Of a stretch of 64,000 nt of DNA, positions 32,047 to 40,876 are shown piece by piece. A program made the translations under genes and the position numbers. The stretch is taken from contig NZ_CP013372.1 of assembly GCF_001522585.2 (NCBI RefSeq), forward strand, positions 558,001 through 622,000, given 5' to 3'. Position 1 is the first letter of the stretch; the number at the start of each line of letters is the position of its first letter. The stretch is from Burkholderia sp. NRF60-BP8. Its GTDB lineage: Bacteria; Pseudomonadota; Gammaproteobacteria; Burkholderiales; Burkholderiaceae. The notes beneath the pieces were generated by a model. That model ran no database searches and was not told where the DNA came from. It saw only the letters and a program-made list of their open reading frames with translations.

Positions 32047-32430
32047 ATGCCGTTCATCTGCGAAAACGTCGAATGTCGTGCCGTGCTGGCTCGCGGGCAG
32101 GTCAGGCACCATCAGGAGGACGCGGGCTGGTGCTTCTACTGCCCCGACTGCAACGCCAGAAACGAGTTGATGAATATCGGCACGGTCAGCGGCCCTGTCG
32201 AGCTGGTTCAGCCGGAGCGGGCCAGCCCGCCGCACAAGGTCGTCGCGACGGCCCGGCCGCTGGACGACGGCCGATACGCGGCGCAATTGAGCGTCCAGCG
32301 GGCGCTCGCCGTGAAAGGCACCTACGCGGCCGAAGAGCACTGGGATCAGCTCGGCGTATTCGGCGACGCGCAGGAAGCCGTCGCGCATGCGAAGTCTTTC
32401 GCGACGGACCTGCTGCAGCGCGCGGCATAG
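32047..32430 (+). CDS. Small Cys-rich protein of unknown function
   Basis: A 127-residue soluble protein. The first 45 residues look like a zinc ribbon: FICENVECRAV near the start and GWCFYCPDCNARNEL around residues 27-41 (C-x4-C ... C-x2-C-x2-C). The remainder is an alpha/beta region with no motif I recognise (TYAAEEHWDQLGVFGDAQEAVAHAKSFATD). GGAGACTGCG precedes the ATG. A strong intrinsic terminator follows 26 bases after the stop, so it is a single-gene transcript. No function is proposed. Confidence 0.75.
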   Translation: MPFICENVECRAVLARGQVRHHQEDAGWCFYCPDCNARNELMNIGTVSGPVELVQPERASPPHKVVATARPLDDGRYAAQLSVQRALAVKGTYAAEEHWDQLGVFGDAQEAVAHAKSFATDLLQRAA

Positions 32431-32455
32431 TCGGCACTTTTCCGTGAATGAGCCA

Positions 32456-32496
32456 GGGGCGTCGCGCGTTCAGCGCGCGACGCCCCTTTGCGTTTT
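32456..32496 (+). terminator. Intrinsic terminator after the Cys-rich gene
   Basis: A perfect 13-base stem (GGGGCGTCGCGCG at 32456-32468 with its complement at 32474-32486), loop TTCAG, followed by TTTGCGTTTT. It lies 26 bases after the stop at 32430. Confidence 0.85.
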
Positions 32497-32544
32497 CCGC
32501 GTACGTTCGTCAGTGGTCGATATCGAACGGCACATACTGCTTCG

Positions 32545-32584
32545 CGATCCGTCGATCCGTCGATCCGTCGATCCGTCGATCCGT
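32545..32584. repeat. Five tandem copies of an 8-bp unit
   Basis: CGATCCGT is repeated five times without interruption between 32545 and 32584, in the 3' flank of the leftward helix-turn-helix gene (stop at 32623). It is outside any gene I call. An 8-base period is not a multiple of three, and such tracts can vary in copy number by slippage. Confidence 0.9.
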
Positions 32585-32622
32585 GTCGTGCGGAATCACG
32601 CTCCCGGGAAAGCCGTGCGCGG

Positions 32623-33483
32623 TCACACGGCCGGCGCTTGCGCCGTGCTGCGTGCCTGTTCGCGGGCCGCGACGAGCGCCCGGATCCGCTCGCGGTCGGC
32701 CGGCGTCGCCGGCGTGAAGATCACGAGGCTCAGGTCCGGGCGGCCGGTGACCGTGAACGCCGAATATTCGAACGCGATCCGGCCGGCCTGCGGATGGCGG
32801 ATCTCCTTCGTGCCTTCGTGCTGCGAATGGATTGCGTGGTCGCGCCACATCGCGTCGAATTCGGCGCTCGTCGCGCGCATCTCGTCGACGAACGCCTGCA
32901 CGGCCTGCGTCGCGCCGCTGCGCGCGACGTCCGCACGAAATGCCCCGACCGCGAACCGCGCGATGCGCTCCCAGTTCGGCTGCACGGCGCGCACGCGTGC
33001 GTCGACGAAGATCAGCCGCAGGATGTTGCGCGCGGCCGGCGGCAGGGTCGCGTAGTCGGTCAGCGTCGCGGCCGCCGCGTCGTTCCACGCGACGACGTCC
33101 CACGTCGCCGTGCGGATGATCGCCGGGCTCGCGTCGAGCGAATCGAGCACGTGCTGCAGGCGCGGCGTCACGCTGGCCGGCGCGTGATAGCGCACCTCGG
33201 GCGGGTGGCCGACGCCGAGCAGGAACAGGTGCTCGCGTTCGGCGTCGTTGAGCATCAGCGCGCGGGCGAGCCGGTCGAGCACGTCGGCCGACGGCGCGCC
33301 GCCGCGCCCCTGTTCGAGCCACGTGTACCACGCGGCGCTCACGTGCGCGCGCTGCGCGACTTCCTCGCGCCGGAGGCCCGGTGTGCGCCGGCGCGTGGCC
33401 GGCAGCCCGAGCGCGGCCGGGTCGAGTTTCTCGCGGCGGTCCCGCAGGTACGCGCCGAGCAGGTTGTCGGGGGCGTCAGCCAT
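32623..33483 (-). CDS. XRE-family regulator with MmyB-like ligand domain
   Basis: A 286-residue regulator. The N-terminal helix-turn-helix reads [47 protein letters not shown], the characteristic [12 protein letters not shown] form of the MmyB-like group, and the C-terminal part (about 105-270) is the MmyB-like domain with [26 protein letters not shown]. It is divergent from the NAD-dependent epimerase-like gene with a 95-base gap containing a perfect palindrome next to its own start, so it probably represses itself and that neighbour. In this group the neighbouring SDR is the usual target. Confidence 0.92.
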   Translation of the reverse strand: MADAPDNLLGAYLRDRREKLDPAALGLPATRRRTPGLRREEVAQRAHVSAAWYTWLEQGRGGAPSADVLDRLARALMLNDAEREHLFLLGVGHPPEVRYHAPASVTPRLQHVLDSLDASPAIIRTATWDVVAWNDAAAATLTDYATLPPAARNILRLIFVDARVRAVQPNWERIARFAVGAFRADVARSGATQAVQAFVDEMRATSAEFDAMWRDHAIHSQHEGTKEIRHPQAGRIAFEYSAFTVTGRPDLSLVIFTPATPADRERIRALVAAREQARSTAQAPAV

Positions 33484-33496
33484 ATCCTGTTAGTTC

Positions 33497-33510
33497 GTTT
33501 ACCGGTAAAC
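33497..33510. promoter_or_regulatory. Perfect 14-bp palindrome, candidate operator of the XRE regulator
   Basis: GTTTACCGGTAAAC is an exact palindrome lying 13 bases upstream of the XRE regulator start codon and 68 bases before the divergent SDR gene. Its position in the short divergent gap fits a self-binding operator. Confidence 0.6.
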
Positions 33511-33578
33511 CGTCACGACTTCACCGCGAGCGGCCATCCGCACATAGTAAGCCTCCATTTCATCCGGAGGTGCTGAAC

Positions 33579-34472
33579 ATGCGTGTCTTTGTTACGGGAG
33601 CATCGGGATTCGTCGGCTCGGCCGTCGTGGCCGAACTCGTGGCGGCCGGGCACTCGGTGCTCGGGCTCGCGCGGTCCGATGCGGCCGCGGCGTCGGTCGC
33701 CGCGGCCGGTGCCGACGTCCATCGCGGGTCGCTGGAGGATCTCGACAGCCTGACGCGCGGCGCCGAGGCCGCCGATGCGGTGATCCACACGGGATTCAAT
33801 CACGACTTCTCGCGCTTCGCGCAGAACTGCGAACTCGATCGCCGCGCGATCGAGACGATCGGCGCGGCGCTCGCCGGCTCGGCGCGGCCGCTGGTCGTCA
33901 CGTCGGGCCTCGCGCTCGTCGCGCCCGGCCGCGCGGCGACGGAGGACGATCCGCACGTGCCGGTGTCGGCGAGCTATCCGCGTGCGTCCGAAGCGACCGC
34001 GGTCGCGCTGGAAGCGCGCGGCGTGCATGCGTCGGTCGTCCGCCTGCCGCCGTCCGTGCATGGCGACGGCGATCACGCGTTCGTGCCGCGCCTGATCGCG
34101 TTCGCGCGGGAGAAGGGCGTATCGGCGTTCGTCGGCGACGGCGCGAACCGCTGGCCGGCCGTGCACCGGCTCGACGCGGCGCGTGTGTACCGGCTCGCGA
34201 TCGAACGCGGCGCGGCCGGCGCGCGCTATCACGCGGTCGACGATACGGGCGTGCCGTTCCGCGAGATCGCCGAGGTGATCGGCCGGCGGCTGAACGTGCC
34301 GGTCGTCGCGAAGTCGGCGGCGGAAGCCGGCGAGCACTTCGGCTGGTTCGCGATGTTTGCGGGGATGGATGCGCCCGCAACCAGCGAGCGCACACGGGCA
34401 TCGCTCGGCTGGGCGCCGACGCAGCCGCGGTTGCTGGCCGATATCGACCGGCCGCGGTATTTCGAAAGCTGA
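33579..34472 (+). CDS. NAD(P)-dependent epimerase/dehydratase-type (extended SDR)
   Basis: A 297-residue extended [35 protein letters not shown] (TGxxGFxG), [26 protein letters not shown], and [23 protein letters not shown]. The Tyr-x-x-x-Lys motif is altered (YPRASEATA), as in several members of this group, so activity may differ from classical epimerases. GGAGG lies before the ATG. Divergent from the XRE regulator, which probably controls it. Confidence 0.9.
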   Translation: MRVFVTGASGFVGSAVVAELVAAGHSVLGLARSDAAAASVAAAGADVHRGSLEDLDSLTRGAEAADAVIHTGFNHDFSRFAQNCELDRRAIETIGAALAGSARPLVVTSGLALVAPGRAATEDDPHVPVSASYPRASEATAVALEARGVHASVVRLPPSVHGDGDHAFVPRLIAFAREKGVSAFVGDGANRWPAVHRLDAARVYRLAIERGAAGARYHAVDDTGVPFREIAEVIGRRLNVPVVAKSAAEAGEHFGWFAMFAGMDAPATSERTRASLGWAPTQPRLLADIDRPRYFES

Positions 34473-34505
34473 CGAGCGGCGCGCGCCGCTCGCCATGGGC
34501 GCGGC

Positions 34506-35495
34506 TCAGACCGTGACGACGATCTTGCCGACCTGCGCGCCGGCTTCCATGTAGCGGTGCGCGTCCGCGATGTCGTCGAACGCGAACGTGCGATCGATTC
34601 GCGGCTTCAGCGTGCCGGCCGCGAGCCCGTCGACGATGAAGCGCTTCGCGCGTTCGAGCCGTTGCGCGCTGCCGGTGATCTCGAACAGCTCGTAGCCGCG
34701 CAGCGTCAGGTGGCGCGCGAGCAGGTCCATCACCGGCACCGGGATGTCGCGCGGGTCGAGCGCGCCGTACTGGAAGAACGTGCCGCCGGTGGCCAGCGCG
34801 CGCAGCAGGTTCGCCGCGTCGGGGCCGCCGACCGGGTCGAACACGAGACGCGCGCCGATGCCGCCCGTGATTTCGGCCACCTGTTGCGGCAGGTCGGCGG
34901 GGCTGCCGACGATCACGTGCTTCGCGCCTGCATCGAGCAGCGCCCGACGTTTCGATTCGCCGCGCGTCAGCGCGATCGGCACCGCGCCGATCTGGTTCGC
35001 GACCTGGATCGCGGCCTGCCCGACGCTGCTCGACGCGGCGCCGACCAGCACCGCATCGCCGCGCTGGAGCCCGCCGAGTTCGATCAGCGCGCCGTAGGCC
35101 GTCACGAACATCATCCACGTCGCGGCCGCTTCCTCGAACGACAGGCTGTCCGGATGCCTGACCACCGCATGCGCGGGCACGTTGACCACGTCGCCGTACA
35201 TCCCGTAGTCGGCGAACGAGAATGCGGGCACGACGCTCACCGCGTCGCCTTCGGCGAACGCCGTCACGTTGCGGCCGACCGCCGCGACCACGCCCGACGC
35301 CTCGTAGCCGAGCGACGCCGGAAAGCGCGGCATGAACGTGTATTCGCCGCGACGGAACATGATTTCCGCGCGATTGACGCCGATCGCCTTCACGCGTAGC
35401 TGGATGTCGTCGGGGCCCGGCGCGGGCACGTCGACGGTGTCGATCTGCAGTACGTCGGGGCCGCCGACGCGGTGGAAACGAACGATGCGGGCCAT
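34506..35495 (-). CDS. Zinc-independent quinone oxidoreductase / alcohol dehydrogenase (MDR family)
   Basis: A 329-residue medium-chain reductase of the quinone oxidoreductase type: VRFHRVGGPDVLQIDTVDVPAPGPDDIQLRVKAIGVNRAE, GYEASGVVAAVGRNV, AATWMMFVTAYGALIELGGLQRGDAVLVGAASSSVGQAAIQVANQIGA (nucleotide-binding AxxxxxG), and VFDPVGGPDAANL. The catalytic zinc ligands of true alcohol dehydrogenases are absent. A 25-base palindrome lies 85 bases upstream and the LysR gene follows it on the same strand, so LysR control is likely. Confidence 0.9.
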   Translation of the reverse strand: MARIVRFHRVGGPDVLQIDTVDVPAPGPDDIQLRVKAIGVNRAEIMFRRGEYTFMPRFPASLGYEASGVVAAVGRNVTAFAEGDAVSVVPAFSFADYGMYGDVVNVPAHAVVRHPDSLSFEEAAATWMMFVTAYGALIELGGLQRGDAVLVGAASSSVGQAAIQVANQIGAVPIALTRGESKRRALLDAGAKHVIVGSPADLPQQVAEITGGIGARLVFDPVGGPDAANLLRALATGGTFFQYGALDPRDIPVPVMDLLARHLTLRGYELFEITGSAQRLERAKRFIVDGLAAGTLKPRIDRTFAFDDIADAHRYMEAGAQVGKIVVTV

Positions 35496-35579
35496 GGAGC
35501 GCTCCTTCGATGAACGGGTGTCGATGAAGCAGCATCGTAGGCGGGCGCCCGCGCCGGATAAACGCGCGGCCCGATCATT

Positions 35580-35604
35580 GATTGTTATTCGACGAATAAC
35601 AATC
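35580..35604. promoter_or_regulatory. 25-bp perfect palindrome upstream of the quinone oxidoreductase gene
   Basis: Left arm GATTGTTATTCG (35580-35591), central A, right arm CGAATAACAATC (35593-35604): twelve perfect base pairs with one central base. It lies in the 123-base gap between the end of the LysR gene and the oxidoreductase gene, 85 bases upstream of the latter. No U-run follows on either strand, so it is an operator candidate, not a terminator. Confidence 0.6.
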
Positions 35605-35618
35605 GACGCGAACCCGCG

Positions 35619-36521
35619 CTACGCCGGATAACGCCGCGCGAACAGCTCGGTCAGCCAGTCGATGAACGCGCGTACCTTGTCGGGCAGATGCGCGCGGTTC
35701 GGGTACAGCACCGACACCGGCTTCGGCACGGCCGGCACGCCGGGCAGCAGCTCGATCAACCGGCCCGCGTCGATGCTCGGCTGCAGCGCGGGCCGCAACG
35801 CATGCACGATGCCGAGGCCGGCGAGCCCGCACGACAGCAGCGCTTCCGAGTTGTCGGTGAGCAGGCTGCTCGCGAGTTTCACCGCGACGGTTTCGCCGTG
35901 CGGCCGGAACGTCCATTCGAGCACGCGGCGATTGCGGCCGGTGAAGAAGTTGACCGCGCGATGCGTACGCAGCTCGTCGAGCGTGCGCGGCAAGCCATGG
36001 CGTGCGATATAGGCCGGCGACGCGCACGTGGCCATGTGCACCGCGCCCACGGTGCGCGCGACCATGCTCGAATCCTTCAGCGTCCCGACCCGCACCGCAC
36101 AGTCGATGCCTTCGCCGATCAAATCGGCCGGCTGGTCGCTCGTGCCGAGCACGAGTTCGATCTGCGGATAGCGTTGCTGGAAATCGGGCAGCGCCGGAAT
36201 CACGACCGTCTTCGCGAGCGCGAGCGCGATGTCGATCCGCAGCCGACCCTTCGGCACCGCGCGTTGCCTGGGGAACGACGCGAATGCCTCGTCGATGCTG
36301 CCGAGCAACTGCACGCAGCGCGCATGGAACGCCTCGCCCTCGGCCGTCACGCTGACGCGGCGCGTGCTGCGGTTCAGCAGCCGGACGCCGAGCGCCTGTT
36401 CGAGCTGCTGCACCGCTTTCGTGACGGCCGGCCGATGCAGTTGCAGCGCATCGGCGGCCTGCGTGAAGTTGCCGCGTTCGACGATCTGTACGTAGATCTG
36501 CATCGCTTGCAGACGGTCCAT
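35619..36521 (-). CDS. LysR-family regulator (CrgA-like)
   Basis: A 300-residue LysR regulator of the CrgA/YafC branch: MDRLQAMQIYVQIVERGNFTQAADALQLHRPAVTKAVQQLEQALGVRLLNRSTRRVSVTAEGEAF, then GRLRIDIALALAKTVVIPALPDFQQRYPQIELVLG and GIDCAVRVGTLKDSSMVARTVG. The ATG at 36521 begins the conserved domain; an in-frame ATG 13 codons up is possible. It lies directly upstream of and on the same strand as the quinone oxidoreductase gene, which it may control through the 25-base palindrome. Confidence 0.92.
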   Translation of the reverse strand: MDRLQAMQIYVQIVERGNFTQAADALQLHRPAVTKAVQQLEQALGVRLLNRSTRRVSVTAEGEAFHARCVQLLGSIDEAFASFPRQRAVPKGRLRIDIALALAKTVVIPALPDFQQRYPQIELVLGTSDQPADLIGEGIDCAVRVGTLKDSSMVARTVGAVHMATCASPAYIARHGLPRTLDELRTHRAVNFFTGRNRRVLEWTFRPHGETVAVKLASSLLTDNSEALLSCGLAGLGIVHALRPALQPSIDAGRLIELLPGVPAVPKPVSVLYPNRAHLPDKVRAFIDWLTELFARRYPA

Positions 36522-36600
36522 GGCGTTCCCGGATGGCGTGGCGAGCGGCCATCTTCGCATACCGCCGGCGCGCGGTGCGCGGCCGCCCGCCTGTCGTGCG

Positions 36601-37980
36601 TCAGTCGACCGGATGCAGGTCCTGCAGCAGCGTCGGCACGAGCTCCGACACGGTCGGGTGGATATGCATCGCCCGGCTGATCGTCGTGTACGGCGCGCCG
36701 GCGGTCATCACGTCGAGCATGCCGTGCACCACTTCGTCGCCGGTCACGCCGAGGATCGACGCGCCGAGGATCGCGTGGCTGTCCGCGTCGACGATCACCT
36801 TCATGAAGCCCTGGCTTTCGCCTTTCTCGACCGCCCGGCCGACGCGCGTCATCGGACGCGTGCCGACCAGCAGCCGGCGGCCCGTCTGCTTCGCTTGCGC
36901 GAGCGTCATGCCGACGCGGCCGAGCGGCGGATCGATGTACATCGCGTAGGCCGCGATGCGGTCGGACACCCTGCGCGGGTCGTCGTCGAGCAGGTTGGCC
37001 GCGACGATCTCGTAGTCGTTGTACGCGGTGTGCGTGAACGCGCCGCGCCCGTTGCAGTCGCCGAGCGCCCAGATGCCGGGCACGTTGGTGCGCAACTGGT
37101 CGTCGACGGTGATGTAGCCGCGCGCGTCGGTGTCGACGCCCGCGCGGTCGAGCCCCAGATCGTCGGTGTTCGGCACGCGCCCGACCGCGAGCAGCAGGTG
37201 CGAGCCCGCGACCTCGCGGCCGCCGCCCGTGCAGTCGAGGCCGACCACGATGCCGCCGCCGTCGCGGCGCGCGCTCAGGCAGTTCGCGTCGAGCTGCACG
37301 TCTATCCCTTCGTTTTCGAGGATCTCGCGCACGGCCTGCGACACGTCTTCGTCCTCGCGTTGGACGAGGCGCGCGCCTTTCTCGACGATCGTGACCCGCG
37401 AGCCGAAGCGGCGGTACATCTGGCCGAATTCGAGGCCGACGTAGCTGCCGCCGACGATCACGAGATGGTCGGGCAGGAAGTCGACGTCCATCATCGTCGA
37501 GTTGGTCAGGTACGGCACCGAGTCGAGGCCCGGCATCGCGGGCACCTGCGCGCGTCCGCCGACGTTGATGAAGATGCGTTCGGCCTCGAGCAGTTCATCG
37601 CCCACGCGCACCGCGTTCGCGCGTTCGAATCGGGCATGACCCTGAAAGACGGTCGTGTTGTCGAGGCCGCGCACCCATTGCTCGACGCCGCGGTTCGAGC
37701 GGCCGGAGATCTGGTCCTTGCGGGCCTTCACCGCTTTCATGTCGACGGTGACGGGGCCGCCGATCGACACGCCGTATTCGCCGGCGCGTCGTGCGAGCTG
37801 CGCGGCGTACGCGCTCGCGATCAGCGTCTTGGTCGGGATGCAGCCGGTGTTCACGCAGGTGCCGCCGAAGCGGCCGCGCTCGACGATCGCGACTTTCATG
37901 CCGGCGCCGGCGAGCCGCGCGGCGAGCGGCGGCCCGGCCTGGCCGGTGCCGATGACGATCGCATCGAAGTGTTGCGTCAT
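36601..37980 (-). CDS. FAD-dependent pyridine nucleotide-disulfide oxidoreductase (mercuric-reductase-like)
   Basis: A 459-residue class I flavoprotein disulfide reductase. It begins FDAIVIGTGQAGPPLAARLAGAGMKVAIVERGRFGGTCVNTGCIPTKTL, with the redox-active C-x4-C (GGTCVNTGCIPTK). A second nucleotide-binding motif is HLVIVGGSYVGLEFGQMYRRFGSRVTIVEK; the FAD motif is VPGIWALGDCNG; and the C-terminal dimer region ends AMHIHPTVSELVPTLL with HPT. It lacks the C-terminal Cys pair of true mercuric reductases, so it is the generic FAD-containing oxidoreductase often annotated that way. GGAGG precedes the start. Substrate unknown. Confidence 0.92.
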   Translation of the reverse strand: MTQHFDAIVIGTGQAGPPLAARLAGAGMKVAIVERGRFGGTCVNTGCIPTKTLIASAYAAQLARRAGEYGVSIGGPVTVDMKAVKARKDQISGRSNRGVEQWVRGLDNTTVFQGHARFERANAVRVGDELLEAERIFINVGGRAQVPAMPGLDSVPYLTNSTMMDVDFLPDHLVIVGGSYVGLEFGQMYRRFGSRVTIVEKGARLVQREDEDVSQAVREILENEGIDVQLDANCLSARRDGGGIVVGLDCTGGGREVAGSHLLLAVGRVPNTDDLGLDRAGVDTDARGYITVDDQLRTNVPGIWALGDCNGRGAFTHTAYNDYEIVAANLLDDDPRRVSDRIAAYAMYIDPPLGRVGMTLAQAKQTGRRLLVGTRPMTRVGRAVEKGESQGFMKVIVDADSHAILGASILGVTGDEVVHGMLDVMTAGAPYTTISRAMHIHPTVSELVPTLLQDLHPVD

Positions 37981-38162
37981 GACGTCCTCCTGTGCGGGGG
38001 CAACGAGGAAAGGGGCAGGCGCAAGCCGCATGCCGTGCCGGCGGTCGCCCTCGGGCAACGAGCGCCTATGGTAGACCCGTTGGCCGGGTGTCGCGAGCGG
38101 CGCGCGGGCGACGCGCCGGATTGAAAAACGGCGCCGCCGCGGCGCGGGTGCGTACCGGGAAG

Positions 38163-38741
38163 CTAGTCCTTGCGCTTCCATTGCCCGAACGACACCGGAC
38201 GGTGCGCGTCGGCGCGCGTGACGGTGACGTGGTCGGGCTTGTCGTCGAGCGGAAACGATTCGGTGACGATTTGGTTCGAAAACAGCCAGCCGTGCGTGCG
38301 CGGGTCGTAGCGGAACGTGACGTAGTCGGTCCAGTGCTGCCCGCACGCGACGGCATTCTGCACGGTGAAATAGCGGCCCTTCACCGAAAGGCCGTTGTTG
38401 GCCGCGTCTTCAGGATCGAACGGATCGCACTGGCCGCCTTCGTTCGCGCGCAGCACGACCTGGTCGTTGCGCGTGGCGAGCCGGTAGGTGTGGTCGGCCC
38501 GTTCCTCGTAGATCAGCAGCGGGCGCGGCGACGGCTGGTCGCGCGTATCGACCGCGCGATGCACGACGACGAGAAAGCTGTGCCGCCCATCGTCGAGACC
38601 GGGGCCGGCTTCCGCGAGCAGCGGCTGATAGCCGGGCGGCAGTTGCGCGGCGATCGACGCCGGCAGGCCGTCGGCGCGGGCGCCGGGCGGGAGGGCGGCG
38701 AGGAGCGGGAGCAGCGAGAGTAGCAGGCGGAGTGTCGGCAT
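38163..38741 (-). CDS. Secreted/periplasmic hypothetical protein
   Basis: A 192-residue protein with a clear signal peptide (MPTLRLLLSLLPLLAALPPGARA, cleavage after ARA). The mature part has LLIYEERADHTYRLATRNDQVVLRANEGGQCDPFDPED, NNGLSVKGRYFTVQNAVACGQHWTDYVTFRYDPRTHGWLFSNQIVTESF, with two cysteines that could pair. It resembles beta-rich periplasmic proteins of unknown function. No neighbours in the same operon. I do not assign a function. Confidence 0.8.
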   Translation of the reverse strand: MPTLRLLLSLLPLLAALPPGARADGLPASIAAQLPPGYQPLLAEAGPGLDDGRHSFLVVVHRAVDTRDQPSPRPLLIYEERADHTYRLATRNDQVVLRANEGGQCDPFDPEDAANNGLSVKGRYFTVQNAVACGQHWTDYVTFRYDPRTHGWLFSNQIVTESFPLDDKPDHVTVTRADAHRPVSFGQWKRKD

Positions 38742-38791
38742 GATTGGGGCAGAATATCGGGAGGGTGACGGATGTGCCGGCGCGCCCGATG

Positions 38792-39661
38792 TCAGCCGGC
38801 TGCGCGCGGGCGATAGTGCCAGGTTGCGAGATCGATTTCGATGCCGAGCTGGTAGGCGACCAACTCAAGCAGCGGATCGAATGCTTGAGGCTCGCCGAAT
38901 GCCGCCTCACCGGCTGCCGTGATGTGCTCCGCGAAGCTGACTGCCAGCGCGGCCTGGACGGGCAGTGGGGATACGCTGACGTCGAGTTTCCTTGCCGCCC
39001 ATTCCTGCGCCAACCGGTGGGATTCGAAGGTTTGCTCGGGGTCGAACAGCACGGACACGATCAACTGCCCGCCGTGGCTGACCGCTACCATGCAGAACGG
39101 CAAGATCGCGTCGTGGCCCGCATCGTGCTCCTTGATGACCGCGCCGAACGAATGAGCGATCCAACCGGACGGAACGCGGGTAGGCAGACACAGTGTCGAA
39201 CCCGTGCGCGCGTAAGGAGCCGCCAGATACTCGCTGAATTCTTTCCGGAAGTCCTGGAGTGCAAACGCGAGATAGCGCGTGTCAAACTGGATGGGTGCAC
39301 CGGGATGGCAAACGTTGCGGGCCATCCTCCAGTGATTCAGCACCATGCCGGCTGAAATTTTCTTTTGCCACAGATGCAGTTCGTCGATGCTCGCGAGGCC
39401 GCGTTTGACCTTGTCTTCCAGTGCACCGAACTTCCCGTTGGCGACCGGATCGGCTGGCGAGCGGAACTCCTTCATGGCCGCCTGACGCGTCGTATCGCCC
39501 ATCTCGATTCGCTGGGCCTGCAGCCCGTAGTCCTCGATGAGCCAGCGCGGGATGACATGCTCGCCTTTCTTCTTACCTTCGATTGGCACGCCCGTGAACA
39601 GGCAGCGGTCGTTGAAATCGTCGCGCTCGAACTGTTCGCGCGTCATCGTCGGGTCGGTCAC
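38792..39661 (-). CDS. HNH-like protein of unknown function
   Basis: A 289-residue protein that I start at GTG 39661 because GGAG lies seven bases upstream; an ATG at 39646 five codons later has none. The N-terminus (RCLFTGVPIEGKKKGEHVIPRWLIEDYGL) resembles the front of HNH-type nucleases where a Cys and EHVIP lead into the metal site, though only one of the usual Cys pairs is present. The rest is alpha/beta with AFALQDFRKEFSEYLAAPYARTGSTLC and no motif I recognise. Its codon use and AT content are somewhat higher than its neighbours, hinting at transfer. Function open; a nuclease or phage-related role is possible. Confidence 0.65.
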   Translation of the reverse strand: MTDPTMTREQFERDDFNDRCLFTGVPIEGKKKGEHVIPRWLIEDYGLQAQRIEMGDTTRQAAMKEFRSPADPVANGKFGALEDKVKRGLASIDELHLWQKKISAGMVLNHWRMARNVCHPGAPIQFDTRYLAFALQDFRKEFSEYLAAPYARTGSTLCLPTRVPSGWIAHSFGAVIKEHDAGHDAILPFCMVAVSHGGQLIVSVLFDPEQTFESHRLAQEWAARKLDVSVSPLPVQAALAVSFAEHITAAGEAAFGEPQAFDPLLELVAYQLGIEIDLATWHYRPRAAG

Positions 39662-39936
39662 GAGAGTCTCCGGTTCGTCAAAAGTAGGCCGTCGGGCACC
39701 GGGGAGGGCGAGCGGCCAGTCGTGCGAGATGTGGTTGTTACAGATCGCGCGAGAAACTCCGTGCCGGGCACCGGATTGAACACGACGGGCGGCGCGGAAT
39801 GACGGGAAAGAGGGCCAGCATAGCAGCGCACAGCCGCTTTCGGCCACGCGCGAAGCGTGCCAGAATCGACGGCCCCACCCGTCGGAAACGACACGCAGGC
39901 GCCGGCGCAGCGGCGTCGCTGACCAAGGAGACGTCG

Positions 39937-40575
39937 ATGACCGCATCGGCTGCCGTACTCGCCATCCTCGCTGCGCTGTTTCTCGGCGCGATGATTCCGG
40001 GCCCGAGCTTCGTGCTGGTGGCCCGCAATTCGATCGGGCTGTCGCGTCGCGACGGGCTCGCCACCGCGCTCGGCATGGGCATCGGCGGCATCGTGTTCGG
40101 CGGCGTCGCGCTGGCCGGGCTCTACACGCTGCTGCAGGCCGTCGAATGGCTGTACGTGGGTCTCAAGCTGGCGGGCGGCGTTTACCTGATTTACATGGCG
40201 TCGAAGATCTGGCGCGGCGCCGATCGGCCGATCGCGATGGACGATCCGCGGGCGATGGTCGGCGGCAGCGCGCGCAAGTCGTTCTGGACCGGCCTCACGA
40301 CCCAGCTCAGCAACCCGAAGACGGCGATCTGGTACGGCAGCATCTTCGCGGCGCTGCTTCCGCAGCATCCGCCGCTGTGGTGTTACCTCGTGCTGCCGCC
40401 GCTCGTGTTCGCGGTCGAATTCGGCTGGTACACGCTCGTCGCGCTGTGCTTCTCGACGCGTCGGCCGCGCGAACTTTACCTGCGCGCGAAGAAATGGGTC
40501 GACCGCATCGCGGCCGGCGCGATCGCGCTGCTCGGGCTGCGGCTGATCCTGAATGCACCGAAAGCGGGGATCTGA
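39937..40575 (+). CDS. LysE/RhtB family exporter
   Basis: A 212-residue inner-membrane translocator with about six hydrophobic segments. The family signature near the front is LFLGAMIPGPSFVLVARNSIGLSRRDGLATALGMGIGG (P-G-P followed by R-N-S-I), and STQ/L-SNPK appears as TTQLSNPKTAIWYGSIFAALLP. AAGGAG precedes the ATG at 39937. LysE proteins export basic or other amino acids and small metabolites. It is a single gene. Confidence 0.92.
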   Translation: MTASAAVLAILAALFLGAMIPGPSFVLVARNSIGLSRRDGLATALGMGIGGIVFGGVALAGLYTLLQAVEWLYVGLKLAGGVYLIYMASKIWRGADRPIAMDDPRAMVGGSARKSFWTGLTTQLSNPKTAIWYGSIFAALLPQHPPLWCYLVLPPLVFAVEFGWYTLVALCFSTRRPRELYLRAKKWVDRIAAGAIALLGLRLILNAPKAGI

Positions 40576-40876
40576 GCGCTGCTTCGTCAGCGCGTGGCAG
40601 CGGCCGGCCATGGCCGTTGCCGATTAGCGGCGGGAACCGGCCGGGCCGCTCGCCCGAACACGCGTCGGCGTGTCGCGAACGCATCGCGTCCCGATGGCGC
40701 GGCCGCCCACCGGCCGCCGCCGAGCCTGTCTTCCACCCGTTGCCGCCGCCCGCCGAGCCTTGCGCGACGGGCGTCCGCGCGGGGCGCACGACGCGCCGAA
40801 CCGCACCGCTTCCCCGATTCCGGCGGTCGACTGCCCGACGACGTGTAAACTGCTGCCTTTTTTGACGGTTTGCAGC
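40576..40876. other. Intergenic region before the DUF3348 operon
   Basis: A 301-base gap. The last 30 bases hold GTGTAAACTGCTGCC and a T-run just before the DUF3348 gene, which could include a -10 hexamer (TAAACT), but no clear -35 is seen. The rest is GC-rich without genes or repeats that I can support. Confidence 0.3.

Noticed and set aside
36601..37980. True mercuric reductase (merA)
   Set aside because: No N-terminal heavy-metal domain, no C-terminal Cys pair and no other mer genes; only the general disulfide-reductase motifs are present.
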